Below, one piece after another: positions 16,016-24,233 of a stretch of DNA of 64,000 bases. Position 1 is the stretch's first letter. Each line of letters opens with the position of its first letter. Under the pieces are notes generated by a model. That model had not been told where the DNA came from. It worked only from the letters and a program-made list of their open reading frames with translations, and ran no database searches. Origin of the DNA: Pseudomonadota bacterium. Lineage in GTDB: Bacteria; Myxococcota_A; UBA796; UBA9615. The position numbers and the translations under genes were made by a program. The DNA lies in the NCBI GenBank assembly GCA_024229515.1, contig JAAESI010000245.1, forward strand, positions 33,719 through 97,718, written 5' to 3'.

Positions 16016-16029
16016 GTCATGGTCTCACC

Positions 16030-17061
16030 TCAGGCGTGCGACGGGAGTCGCATGTGGATCGAGGTGCCGCCGCCTTCGGGGCACTCCAGGGTCACGTGGC
16101 CGCCGTGGGCCTCGATGGTGCGGCGGACCGACGGGAGCCCCAGGCCGGTCCCCACGCCACCGCTCCGGGTCGTGAAGAACGGCTCGAAGATGCGGTCGCG
16201 CAGATCCTCCGGCACGCCTGGGCCGTTGTCCGTGACGTCCAGGTGCGACCAGGTCCCGCCGTTGCTCAGCCCGACGTGGATGAAGCCCATGCCCCCCATC
16301 GCCTGGCCCGCGTTCAGCAGGAGGTTGAGCAGCGCCGTGCGCAGCTGCATGGGGTCGACTTTCAGCGTCGCGTCCGGGTCCAGCGTCAGCTTCACGTCGA
16401 CGGCGTTCATGCCTTCGTCCTTGAGGAACAGGTCGACCGTCTCGCGCACCAGCTCCGCGCCATTGATCGTCCGGGGATGAGGCTCGGCGGGGCGGGCGAA
16501 GCGGAGCAGGTCGTCCACCCACACGACCAGCTCGTTGATGCGGTTCGTGATCCGCGTGAGGATCTGCTGCTCCGGCGCGTCGGCGGGCAGGCGCTTGCCC
16601 AGGATGTGCACCGCTCCCACGATCCCGGCCATCGGGTTCTTCACCTCGTGGGCCACCGTCGAGGCCATCTCTCCCAGCTTCGCCAGCGCCTCCTTGTCCC
16701 GGATCGCCTGGACCAGCGCGATGTTGGCCGAGATCTCCTCATCGAGCGCCGCGTCGGCGCGATGCTTGAGCACCACCGCCGCCCCTACCACCGCGATGGC
16801 GAAGACCGCGAGCAGCCGGTTGGCGGTCACCTGAACGACGTCGCCGCCGGTCGGGGAGAGCTCCCACCCGATCAGGGTCAGGATGATGCCCGTGACGGCC
16901 GCTGGGATCGTGTGCCGGTGGAATCCCCGAGGGAGCGTGAGGAGCACCAGCAAGACGTACGGGACCCCCGCCGCGATCCCGAGCGCCGTCGAGACATCGA
17001 AGGCGAAGATGGCCAGCGCGAGGACCGGACCCAGGAAGTAGAGCGAGCGAGACGGTCTCAT
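16030..17061 (-). CDS. Membrane sensor histidine kinase
   Basis: 343 residues from ATG 17061. About three hydrophobic segments fill residues 5-100. A short coiled linker leads to a HisKA domain with phospho-acceptor H138 (STVAHEVKNPMAG). The ATPase domain follows with LLNLLLNAGQAM (N box), DNGPGVPE (G1), EPFFTTRSGGVGTGLGL (F and G2 boxes). No periplasmic sensor loop or PAS domain is evident. It is divergent from a stand-alone receiver at 17132, and each gene has its own sigma-54-like promoter with a leader of only ~4-5 nt. Downstream is a Usp. It may signal to the receiver across the divergent promoter. Confidence 0.9.
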   Translation of the reverse strand: MRPSRSLYFLGPVLALAIFAFDVSTALGIAAGVPYVLLVLLTLPRGFHRHTIPAAVTGIILTLIGWELSPTGGDVVQVTANRLLAVFAIAVVGAAVVLKHRADAALDEEISANIALVQAIRDKEALAKLGEMASTVAHEVKNPMAGIVGAVHILGKRLPADAPEQQILTRITNRINELVVWVDDLLRFARPAEPHPRTINGAELVRETVDLFLKDEGMNAVDVKLTLDPDATLKVDPMQLRTALLNLLLNAGQAMGGMGFIHVGLSNGGTWSHLDVTDNGPGVPEDLRDRIFEPFFTTRSGGVGTGLGLPSVRRTIEAHGGHVTLECPEGGGTSIHMRLPSHA

Positions 17062-17075
17062 CTCGGGTCCCGTGT

Positions 17076-17091
17076 TGCACAGTTCATGCCA
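17076..17091 (-). promoter_or_regulatory. Sigma-54-type promoter of the histidine kinase gene
   Basis: On the minus strand, TGGCATGAACTGTGCA has the GG-N10-GC spacing of sigma-54 promoters and a near-consensus -24 box; the -12 box is GTGCA instead of TTGCA. The expected start is near 17065, about 4 nt before ATG 17061. Confidence 0.6.
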
Positions 17092-17100
17092 CCTCCCGAC

Positions 17101-17116
17101 TGGCACGGTTGATGCT
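17101..17116 (+). promoter_or_regulatory. Sigma-54-type promoter of the receiver gene
   Basis: TGGCACGGTTGATGCT has a consensus -24 box and GG-N10-GC spacing; the -12 box is ATGCT. The expected start is near 17127, about 5 nt before ATG 17132, and no Shine-Dalgarno sequence is visible. It faces away from the kinase promoter across a 9-bp gap. Confidence 0.6.
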
Positions 17117-17131
17117 CTAGAACAGAGCACC

Positions 17132-17533
17132 ATGACCCAGGCTCACCGACCGCACCGCATCCTCGTTGTCGATGACGAGGAACTCCTCCGCTGGTCCATC
17201 TGCACCTGCCTCGAGGAGGCTGGGTTCGATGTCCTGGAGGCGGGATCGGTGAGCGAAGGGGTGGAGGTCGCGATCGGGCCCCTGGACGCTGCGGTGGTGG
17301 ATTATCGACTCCCCGACGCCACCGGAATCGAGCTCGTCGCGGCGCTCCGGAGGACCTACCCGGACCTCCACGTCGTGATGATGACGGCCTACCGAACCGC
17401 CGGCCTCGCGGCCCTCGCGGAGCGCGCCGGGATCGATCTCGTCCTCGACAAGCCGTTCGTGGTCAAGGGTCTGTTGCGACGCATTCGAGAGGCTTTGAGC
17501 GGGCGCTCTGGCACATCAGAGTGTGCTCGCTAA
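17132..17533 (+). CDS. Stand-alone response regulator receiver
   Basis: 133 residues, one CheY-like receiver domain and no output domain. Acidic pocket D14-D15, phospho-acceptor D57 (AAVVDYRLPD), T in MMTAYRT and the Lys in LVLDKPF are all present. The EELLRWSICTCLEEAGF opening resembles receivers of NtrC-family activators, including the one at 62.4 kb, so it may once have been part of such a protein or may compete for the same kinase. ATG 17132 follows the sigma-54-like promoter closely. Its stop lies inside a TGTG-N8-CACA inverted repeat. Confidence 0.9.
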   Translation: MTQAHRPHRILVVDDEELLRWSICTCLEEAGFDVLEAGSVSEGVEVAIGPLDAAVVDYRLPDATGIELVAALRRTYPDLHVVMMTAYRTAGLAALAERAGIDLVLDKPFVVKGLLRRIREALSGRSGTSECAR

Positions 17534-17538
17534 CACAC
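17521..17538. repeat. Inverted repeat GTGTG-N8-CACAC at convergent gene ends
   Basis: GTGTGCTCGCTAACACAC covers the stop of the receiver gene and ends 2 bp before the stop of the convergent mob gene. The same TGTG-N8-CACA dyad occurs in promoters at 29.8, 50.6, 56.9, 57.3 and 59.5 kb, but here no gene starts nearby, so it may act only as a weak terminator stem. Confidence 0.35.
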
Positions 17539-17539
17539 A

Positions 17540-18583
17540 TCAGACGCCGCGACGACGGAAACTCGTCCCCGCGGGATGAACCGCCTGCCAGGTCTCTTGG
17601 GTGATCCGCTCCACGCGCACCGAGCCGTACCACAGCCCCATCGCCAGCTCGCCCGACAGCAGGGCCTCTTTCATCGCCCCCAGGCAGCGGTGCCCGTACA
17701 CGGCGTGAGTCGGCTGCTCACGGCCGTCGGCGACCGGAAGGAGCACGTCCGCGCGGGCCGGCGGCAGCGTCTTCATCCACGCGACCAGGTCGGCGTCGAG
17801 GTTCGGCATGCCGCAGGAGACGAGGAAGACGAACGGCGTCCGCGCCAGCGCCAGCCCCGTGTAGAGGCCGCCCAGGGCGGCGTGCTCGGGGAGCAGGTCG
17901 TTGACCACGGTCGCGCCGGCGGGGAGGTCGGCGGGAGGGGCGGTCCCGGCAGAGGCGACGACCAGGACGCCGCCCGCGCAGTGGGGAAGGAGGCGCCCTG
18001 CGATGCTTCGGGCGATGGCCGCGTCGGCGTCCGTGCCGGCGAGCACGACCCCGGTGAGGGCGCGATCGATGCGGTCGGGGGGGAGGAACTCCGAGAGCAG
18101 CCAGTCCGCCACCGGCTCGGCGTCGTTCAGCGGCAGCTCGGGGAGCTCCAGGCCGACCGGGACGTCGGTCACCACGGCGATGGCCTCAGCGAGCTCCTCG
18201 GGACCTGGATTGAACGGCTGGGGTGCGCCGCTGCGCGCGATCAACACCTTCGGCATGCCGCTGCGCCGATAGCCCTCCGTCAGCACGAGGTCCACGTCCG
18301 CGCCGTGACGCGCGACGAGGCTGAGCAGCGGCTGCTCGCCGTCGGACCGCCCCATCACCGCGATCTGCTCCGCGTTGGCGATGACCACCCGCTGGGCGCC
18401 CGCCTGGCGCAGCCGCCACGTGTCCTTGCCCGGCTTGTCGACCTCGAACCCGTGGACGTCGTGCTTGACCACCATCATGCGCACCCCGCGGGCGCGGAGC
18501 GCCGGGATGAGCTTGCACAGGAACGTCGTCTTGCCCGTTCCGGAGCGCGCGACGAAGGAGACGATGGGGGGAAGTTGACTCAC
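17540..18583 (-). CDS. MobB fused to a degenerate MobA-like domain
   Basis: 347 residues. Residues 1-~165 are MobB, the GTP-binding partner in molybdopterin-guanine-dinucleotide synthesis: P-loop SGTGKTTF, a KHDVHGFEVDKPGKDTWRLR segment and LTEGYRRSGMPK. The C-terminal half is MobA-like (LVVAS, HAALGGLYTGLALA, FVFLVSCGMP), but the Gly-rich nucleotide-binding start is reduced to LAGTDADAAI and the usual CDMP carries Gly instead of Asp. Thus the MobA half may not be catalytic. It is the last gene of the long redox operon, overlapping apbE by 4 bp. It links that operon to molybdenum enzymes. Confidence 0.8.
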   Translation of the reverse strand: MSQLPPIVSFVARSGTGKTTFLCKLIPALRARGVRMMVVKHDVHGFEVDKPGKDTWRLRQAGAQRVVIANAEQIAVMGRSDGEQPLLSLVARHGADVDLVLTEGYRRSGMPKVLIARSGAPQPFNPGPEELAEAIAVVTDVPVGLELPELPLNDAEPVADWLLSEFLPPDRIDRALTGVVLAGTDADAAIARSIAGRLLPHCAGGVLVVASAGTAPPADLPAGATVVNDLLPEHAALGGLYTGLALARTPFVFLVSCGMPNLDADLVAWMKTLPPARADVLLPVADGREQPTHAVYGHRCLGAMKEALLSGELAMGLWYGSVRVERITQETWQAVHPAGTSFRRRGV

Positions 18584-19575
18584 TGGCGGAGGGGAGGATG
18601 AACGACCTTGAGCCGGTTCGCCAGACCCGAGGTCACAGCGAGCCCCCCATCGGCGTCCACGAACACCGCCTCGAGCCCCTGGGTGCGCTCCGCCAACGCC
18701 AGCCCCCGCTCCGGGCCGAGCACGAACAGGGCGGTCGACATGGCGTCTGCGAGGGTCGCGTCGGCGCAGACGGTGGTGACCGAGCGGAGGCCTCGCGCGG
18801 GCCGTCCGGTCCGCGGATCGAGGAGGTGGTGGTAGCGCACGCCGTCGACGAAGAAGAAGCGCTCGTAGTCTCCGCTGGTGCTGATCGAGGTGTCCGTGAC
18901 GGCGATCACGGCGAAGAAGTCACTGGGCGCGCCCCGGGGATCTCGGATCCCTACCCGGAACGAGCCGCGGGCCAGCACCTGGCCGCCGCCGCTGAGGAGG
19001 AAGCGGCCGATCCCGCGGCCGTCCAGCTCGGCCGCCGCCCGGTCCAGGGCCCACCCCTTGGCGATGCCGCCCAGGCCGAGCTTCATGTCGACCTTGCCCA
19101 GGAACACCGTGCCGGCGGCCTCGTCCACCACCACCTGCGTGTAATCGACCAACGCCGCCCGCGGGGCGATGTCGGCCGCGGCCGGCACCACCGGCGCCTC
19201 GGCGCGGAAGTCCCACAGCCCCCACAGCGCGGCCCACGTGATGTCGAACGCACCGTCCGAGCGGGTCCCCACCTCGATCCCCCGGCGCACCACCGCCCGC
19301 AGGTCGTCGGGCACCGCGACGGGCGCCACGCCGGCCTCCTTGTTCACCGCCGACAGCGGCGAGGTCGGCTTCCACTCGCTCATGCGGGCGTCGACGTCGT
19401 CGAAGATCGCGAACACCGCCGCCGCAGCCTCGTCGGCGCCCTCGCCGCGGGGGAGGCGCAGCTCGAACCGCGTCGCCATCACCTCGTGGTGGAACGACGT
19501 CATCGACTCTCCCGCGACCGATCCGCCCGGGACGAGGGAGAGCAGCAGGAGCAGCAGGAGCAGCGGTCGCGTCAC
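18580..19575 (-). CDS. apbE: FAD:protein FMN transferase (ApbE family)
   Basis: 331 residues with a signal peptide (LLLLLLLLSLVPGGSVAGE). ApbE enzymes attach FMN from FAD to a Thr/Ser of exported redox proteins. Visible landmarks: EVMATRFELRLP opening, MSEWKPTSPLSAVNKEAG, DGAFDITWAALWGLW, DMKLGLGGIAKGWALDRA, a LLSGGGQVLARG loop, STSGDYERFF, HHLLDPRTGRPA and DATLADAMSTALFVLGPE with the Mg/flavin Asp-rich region. The operon contains TlpA, DUF4266 and DUF3570 genes, a combination I recognise as recurring with apbE. Its substrate may be one of these; DUF3570 carries an SGAT sequence. Confidence 0.9.
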   Translation of the reverse strand: MTRPLLLLLLLLSLVPGGSVAGESMTSFHHEVMATRFELRLPRGEGADEAAAAVFAIFDDVDARMSEWKPTSPLSAVNKEAGVAPVAVPDDLRAVVRRGIEVGTRSDGAFDITWAALWGLWDFRAEAPVVPAAADIAPRAALVDYTQVVVDEAAGTVFLGKVDMKLGLGGIAKGWALDRAAAELDGRGIGRFLLSGGGQVLARGSFRVGIRDPRGAPSDFFAVIAVTDTSISTSGDYERFFFVDGVRYHHLLDPRTGRPARGLRSVTTVCADATLADAMSTALFVLGPERGLALAERTQGLEAVFVDADGGLAVTSGLANRLKVVHPPLRQ

Positions 19576-21968
19576 AGGGTGCGAAGATAGGTGGCCAGAT
19601 CCTCGAGTTCACTGGCGGACAGGTGCGAAGTACCCCCGTGGGTGTCGGGGATGCCGTCGCGCTCGTTGAAGCCCACCTCGCCCGGCCCCAGGGCGGGGTG
19701 GCCGGGCGTGGCGAGCACCTCCGTCAGGCCCCGCGCGCGTCCGTGGTGCAGGAACGAGTCGGCGCGGTCCCAGATCCCGCGCAAGCTGGTGACGCCCATC
19801 TGCACATGCAGCAGGTCATCGCAGACGGAAGCATCGGCGGCGCACGCGTCGGGGTCGCAGACGTCCTCGCAGCGGTCCATCTCGGCGCGCGGGAACAGGT
19901 CGAGGAAGCCGCCCGCGAGCAGGTCCAGGTTCGTGCCGTCGTCGGCCCGGAAGGGGGTCACCACCGGGCCCATCAGGGCCGCCGTGGAGAACGTGGGCGC
20001 CGGGTGGCACGCCGCGCAGGCGGTGTCATGCCCTTCGAACAGCGCCCGGCCTCTTTGCGCGGCTTCGCGGTCGGGATCCCAGGGGTTCGGCAGCAGGTGG
20101 GTGTCCTGCAGCAGGAACAGCCCCAGCGCCCGCGTGATGCCGTCGAAGTCGAGGGGGATGGGGAGCCGCTCGTCGCTGATCGGATCTTCGAAGTACAGGC
20201 CGTCGCCGAAGCTCTCGCTGCGCCCGATCAGGGTCTCCATCTGGGCCGTGTAGAAGCCGTCGCGGCTGGCGTGGGCGGTAGGCCGATCCGACGCGTGCTC
20301 GGCCCCGTGGTCGCGCGTGGGGGCCGAGCCGTCCACCGAGTAGGGGTTCGGTTCGGAGGTGCACTCGGGCGGCGGGTTGGCGCTGCAGCCGGTCGGCGCC
20401 CCCGACGGGAACAGGGTGTAGTCGCTGCAGCAGAAGTTCTCGATGCGGGCGAACTCGTTCATCACGGGCACGAAGTTCGACTCGTCCATCGCCGCTTCGA
20501 AGAACCAGGGGCGCGTGTCGGCGGCGCCGCGGTAGTCCATCGTCTGACGCAGCCCGACGCCCACCGCCTGGCTCAACGGCATGGAGAACGCCTTGTTCAG
20601 GTTGCCTCCCTCGCGGTGGCAGTGGTGGCAGGTCTGGTCGCCGTCGACGGTGAAGGAGGAGGTGACGAAGTTGAACAGTTCGCCGATCTCCGCGTCCGTG
20701 GCGGGGAACGGCCCTCCGCTCAGGTCGCCCACCTCGACCACCGCCTGAAGCTCGCCGGTCGACGAGGAGCGGACCCCGAGGGTCTCGCCGAGGCGATGCA
20801 CCACCAGCAGCCGATCGTCCGTGACAGCCAGGCCGTGGGGGCTGTGGCCCGCCGCCTCGTGGACGAGCCGCGCGGTCAGGGTGCCGTCGTCGGGGTCGAC
20901 CTCGAACCGCTGCACCTGGTTGCTGCCGGAGTAGCTGACCCACACGGACGTGCCGTCCGCGAGGACCTGCTCGGGCAGCGCCCCGCCCACGATCCAGGTC
21001 TCTTCGGGGGGGAGCATGTCCCCGAGCCGCTCCCCGTCGTCGGGATCGACGTCCCGGTAGTCCTTGCAGCAGATCGTGTCCGAGGTGTACCGCGCCGCCT
21101 CGACGCCGGCGGCGACGTCGATGACGGCGAGCTCGTTCTGGAGGTCCTGGAAGTTGATGTTGGGGGTGCCGTCGCCGGGCACGCCGTCCCCGTCGGTGTC
21201 GGGTCCCGCGAGCGCCTGGTGGTGGGTCGATCGGGAGGTCGTGGCAACGACGAGCCAGTCCCCCACGAAGGCGAGGCCGTTGGCGGGGGCGCCCAGGTCG
21301 ACGCGGGCGCGCTCCTGCCGCGTGGCGACGTCCAGCAGCGACACCGACCCCTCCGTGAGGGCCGCGACCGCGACCGTGGCGCCGTCGGCGCTGATGGCGA
21401 TGTCCCGCGGGTTGGTGCCGACGGGGATGCCGGGCTCGAGGCGCTCGCTGACCTCGAGCCTCGCCCCCGCCGTGGTGACCGTCCAGACCTGCACCGCGTC
21501 ACGCCAGCGGTTCGTCACCCACAGCTCGGACCCGTCCGGCGTGAACACGCCCTCGATGCCGTAGTAGTCCGCGGGGATGGGTCGGCTCGTGCGCCCCGTG
21601 GTGGTGTCGATCACGGAGGCGTAGTTGCTGAACCGGTTGAAGACCACGAGGTGGCGACCGCCGGGGTGCAACGCGAGGCCCGTGGCCCCCGAACCGACCT
21701 CGATCTTGCGGACCAACTCGCCGGTCTCCAGGTCCACCTCGGCCACGAACCGGCCCGGCACGTCGGGGCTGCCCTGCAGGCTCACCCAGGCGCGGGCGCC
21801 ATCGATGGACGCCACCGCCTCCAGCGGGTTCTCGCGATCCGGCTGGGGAGCCCACCCGGCGTCGCCCTCGCCGAACGGGTTGGGGTAGGGCTCCAGATCC
21901 TGAGGCGTCCACGACGGGCAGCCCACCAGGAGCGTGGCCGCGAGCGCGCCTGCCAGAAGTCGCATCAC
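19572..21968 (-). CDS. Lipoprotein with beta-propeller and MauG-like dihaem domain
   Basis: 798 residues; lipobox LLVGC. Residues ~40-430 look like a YncE-type beta-propeller (repeats such as GLALHPGGRHLVVFN, VFTPDGSELWVTNRW, DIAISADGATVAVA, LLVVHRLGETLGV). The C-terminal half has two CXXCH haem sites (CHHCH and CAACH) in a cytochrome c peroxidase/MauG-like layout, plus extra Cys pairs (NFCCSDY, DRCEDVCDPDACAADASVC). It ends GGTSHLSASELEDLATYLRTL, as many exported c-type cytochromes do. It overlaps its neighbours on both sides by 4 bp. A role in oxidising or maturing an exported partner is plausible, since MauG-like proteins do such chemistry. Confidence 0.8.
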   Translation of the reverse strand: MMRLLAGALAATLLVGCPSWTPQDLEPYPNPFGEGDAGWAPQPDRENPLEAVASIDGARAWVSLQGSPDVPGRFVAEVDLETGELVRKIEVGSGATGLALHPGGRHLVVFNRFSNYASVIDTTTGRTSRPIPADYYGIEGVFTPDGSELWVTNRWRDAVQVWTVTTAGARLEVSERLEPGIPVGTNPRDIAISADGATVAVAALTEGSVSLLDVATRQERARVDLGAPANGLAFVGDWLVVATTSRSTHHQALAGPDTDGDGVPGDGTPNINFQDLQNELAVIDVAAGVEAARYTSDTICCKDYRDVDPDDGERLGDMLPPEETWIVGGALPEQVLADGTSVWVSYSGSNQVQRFEVDPDDGTLTARLVHEAAGHSPHGLAVTDDRLLVVHRLGETLGVRSSSTGELQAVVEVGDLSGGPFPATDAEIGELFNFVTSSFTVDGDQTCHHCHREGGNLNKAFSMPLSQAVGVGLRQTMDYRGAADTRPWFFEAAMDESNFVPVMNEFARIENFCCSDYTLFPSGAPTGCSANPPPECTSEPNPYSVDGSAPTRDHGAEHASDRPTAHASRDGFYTAQMETLIGRSESFGDGLYFEDPISDERLPIPLDFDGITRALGLFLLQDTHLLPNPWDPDREAAQRGRALFEGHDTACAACHPAPTFSTAALMGPVVTPFRADDGTNLDLLAGGFLDLFPRAEMDRCEDVCDPDACAADASVCDDLLHVQMGVTSLRGIWDRADSFLHHGRARGLTEVLATPGHPALGPGEVGFNERDGIPDTHGGTSHLSASELEDLATYLRTL

Positions 21969-22504
21969 TGCTCCGCCGAGTCGTCGTCGTCCCCGCAGAT
22001 CGGCTCGTCGTCGGTGTAGATGCAGGGGTCGTCGTCCACGAGCAGCACGGTGGCGGCGCAGGTCGTCTCCTTGAACTCGCCCGTGACCTTCAGGGTGAAC
22101 GTCGCGGGCCGGCCGATGTACAGGGCGGGCCCCTCGCTGTTGTCGAGCCGGACCTGCACGGTCTCGCTCAGGGTGCCGTCGCCGGCCTCGTCAAACACGA
22201 TCGCGGGGATGCTCCGGCCGAGCGGCTCGAAGCCGTCGATGTCGATGCGGGCGGCCACGTCCGCGACCGACGGGCTGTCCTCGTCCCCCCGGATGGCGAC
22301 GTCGACCCAGAGGAAGCCCTGGAAGCCGAAGATCATCTCTGCCGAGGTGGTCCCGTCCGCGGCGATGGGGGAGAAGTCGGAGTCCTCCAGCACGAGCCCC
22401 AGCTCGCACTCGAACGGGGTGACCGGGGGGTTCGGTCCCGGGCAGTCGCTGGCGGTGCACAGCAAGACCACGGGGACCAGGGCGAGGAGGCTAGAACGCG
22501 GCAT
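21965..22504 (-). CDS. Exported small protein, unknown function
   Basis: 179 residues with a signal peptide (LLALVPVVLLCTASDCPG); the first Cys after it may be lipidated although the lipobox is not classical. The rest is a beta-rich domain with two Cys pairs (FECELG, TTCAATVLL, DPCIYTDDEPICG) and an acidic end (GDDDDSAEQ). The start lies 14 bp inside the DUF3570 gene. No family recognised. Its place between DUF3570 and the MauG-like lipoprotein suggests a structural or docking part of the exported redox system. Confidence 0.7.
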   Translation of the reverse strand: MPRSSLLALVPVVLLCTASDCPGPNPPVTPFECELGLVLEDSDFSPIAADGTTSAEMIFGFQGFLWVDVAIRGDEDSPSVADVAARIDIDGFEPLGRSIPAIVFDEAGDGTLSETVQVRLDNSEGPALYIGRPATFTLKVTGEFKETTCAATVLLVDDDPCIYTDDEPICGDDDDSAEQ

Positions 22505-23585
22505 TGACTCCGGCTCCGATCAGCCAGGCGTTCCGCGCGGGAGCCTCGCTGTAGTTGGGGTAGCGGTACATCATGTGGGCGACGCGCACGCTGGGAGCGA
22601 GGCGCATGAACGGCCCCACCCCATACGCCCGCCACTCGCCTCGAAGCGCGACCATCACGTCCCACAAGCCGCTCAACTCGCGGTCGCCCGTCACGTACCG
22701 GCCGAGCCAGCCGTAGTCGTCGCGGTAGAAGCTGGCCGCCCCCTGGTGGCCGAAGCGGCCGGTAGCCCGCAGCAGCAGCCGCTCGCCCAGCAGCGACACG
22801 GCGAGGGAGAGGTCGGCGGTGTGGGCCTGCACCTGCCAGCTGTCGACGTAGTAGCGGTAGCCGCCGTGCAGCGCGACGGAGGGGTGGAGGGCCTGGCTCA
22901 GGCGCGCCCCCGCGGCGAAGCGGAACCGGCGCTCGGGGTGCTTCTCCCGCAGCGTGACCCCCGCGGCGGGCACGTACCGGTAGGGGTTGGCCTGGCACCC
23001 GAAGACCTCTCCGCACATCCCCGCGTGGCCGGAGACGAGGATGGTCATGCGGGTCGTGCGGCCCAGGAACTGGGTCCACGTGACGTCGAGCTCCTGGGCG
23101 GTCCCCTGGTCGATGAGCGGCTCTCCGTCGGACGCCTGCGTGCGCTCGAACCGGAGCCGGTAGGCGATCGAGAGGCGGGCCATCTCGCCGAAGAGCTCGG
23201 AGGTGAGCTTCACCGTCGGCCCCGTGGCCTGGAAGTCCCCCTCGAGGCTCGCCATCCAGCCGCCCGTCAGGGTCACGGACTCCGACAGCGGTCCCCGGAT
23301 CGACAGGTCCAGCCCGTGGCGGTGCTCCGTGAACTGCGTGGCGCTGGTGATCGCATCCGGGGAGAGCACCGGCGTGGCGCCCGAGATGATGTTGACGAGG
23401 TAGCCGCCGTCGATGACCACGTCGGGCGCCGCCTCCACCGAGGCGCGGGCCTGGGGCGCCACCACCACGATGGATTCGTCGATGTACACGTCCGTGCGCA
23501 CCCCCGCCGTGCTGCCCCCTTCGGCGTGCGCGGCCGAGGCGAGCAGCGTGAGCGCGACCGTGGCGAGCGTCAGTTGCAGCCGCAT
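22491..23585 (-). CDS. DUF3570 outer-membrane-like protein
   Basis: 364 residues from the ATG at 23585. A signal peptide (LTLATVALTLLASAAHAE) is followed by alternating amphipathic beta-strands with aromatic ends, consistent with an outer-membrane barrel. Near the start is the DUF3570-type segment with IISGATPVLSPDAITSATQF; S68-G69-A70-T71 resembles the SGAT core of sites flavinylated by ApbE, which is encoded three genes downstream. Overlap with the DUF4266 gene is 16 bp. The neighbours (DUF4266, TlpA, ApbE) support the family call. It may carry electrons or a cofactor across the outer membrane. Confidence 0.75.
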   Translation of the reverse strand: MRLQLTLATVALTLLASAAHAEGGSTAGVRTDVYIDESIVVVAPQARASVEAAPDVVIDGGYLVNIISGATPVLSPDAITSATQFTEHRHGLDLSIRGPLSESVTLTGGWMASLEGDFQATGPTVKLTSELFGEMARLSIAYRLRFERTQASDGEPLIDQGTAQELDVTWTQFLGRTTRMTILVSGHAGMCGEVFGCQANPYRYVPAAGVTLREKHPERRFRFAAGARLSQALHPSVALHGGYRYYVDSWQVQAHTADLSLAVSLLGERLLLRATGRFGHQGAASFYRDDYGWLGRYVTGDRELSGLWDVMVALRGEWRAYGVGPFMRLAPSVRVAHMMYRYPNYSEAPARNAWLIGAGVNAAF

Positions 23586-23782
23586 GACGAACCGACTGTG
23601 CTGGTGGCGCCTTGGGCCGCCTCCCGAACGGCGTGGACGTGCTCCTCGAGCGTCGCCTCCATCGGCGAGGCGGGGTCCTCCATCGCCGCGGACACGAGCG
23701 TCGCGCGCTCCCACGTGGACAGGGTCACGCAGCCGGGGGCGAAGGCGAGGAATAGGACCAGGGGGAGCAGCAGGCGGGTCAT
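23570..23782 (-). CDS. DUF4266 small lipoprotein ending in CGCN
   Basis: 70 residues from ATG 23782. The lipoprotein signal is LLLPLVLFLAFAPGC. The mature part has the WERATL segment, an acidic/Met stretch and the terminal SSCGCN typical of DUF4266, a family usually encoded next to DUF3570. The two closing cysteines could bind metal, form a disulphide handled by the TlpA protein of the same operon, or be modified. It starts 1 bp past the upstream stop. The family has no established biochemical function that I know of. Confidence 0.8.
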   Translation of the reverse strand: MTRLLLPLVLFLAFAPGCVTLSTWERATLVSAAMEDPASPMEATLEEHVHAVREAAQGATSTVGSSCGCN

Positions 23783-23783
23783 G

Positions 23784-24233
23784 TCAGTCGGCCTCTTCCA
23801 GCGCGCCGTCGGCCCAGGCCTTGAGCGCACGGTAGCCGGGCTCCTGGGCGTCGCCAAAGACGACCCCGCCGGCGTGGTGGGCGCCGCCCGCGTCGTGCGC
23901 GAGCGGCTTGGTCAGGAGGGGGGAGCGGGCGGCGGCGGCGAACCCGACGAGGAAGCCCGCCGCCGAGCGGCGGTTGTGGGTGAGCTCGTCGGCCGTGATC
24001 GGCTCGTCCAGGTAGAGCCGGTCCGGGTCGAGCCGGTACTGGAACCGAGCGTAGACCTCCAGCGGCCGATCGGCGTTGCCGTGGCAGGAGGGGTTGGCGC
24101 AGCCGGCCTCGAGCACGGGCTGAACCTCGACCTCGAACGCGGCGGCGTCGCCCAGCGGCAGCGAGCCGACGCTCCCCGGGCCGGTGACGCACCCGCCCAG
24201 GAGCAGGATGGCGATGGCGACGAGCCCCCTCAC
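23784..24233 (-). CDS. Lipoprotein with CX4CH haem-like motif
   Basis: 149 residues from GTG 24233, overlapping the upstream stop (GTGA). The lipobox is LLLGGC. One CX4CH motif (CANPSCHG) follows VEVQPVLEAGC; the spacing is two residues longer than the classical CXXCH. The rest (SPLLTKPLAHDAGGAHHAGGVVF, GYRALKAWADG) closely matches the style of internal repeats of the large upstream lipoprotein, so it looks like a shorter paralogue of one of its domains. Several His in the KPLAHDAGGAHHAG segment could be distal ligands. Confidence 0.75.
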   Translation of the reverse strand: MRGLVAIAILLLGGCVTGPGSVGSLPLGDAAAFEVEVQPVLEAGCANPSCHGNADRPLEVYARFQYRLDPDRLYLDEPITADELTHNRRSAAGFLVGFAAAARSPLLTKPLAHDAGGAHHAGGVVFGDAQEPGYRALKAWADGALEEAD

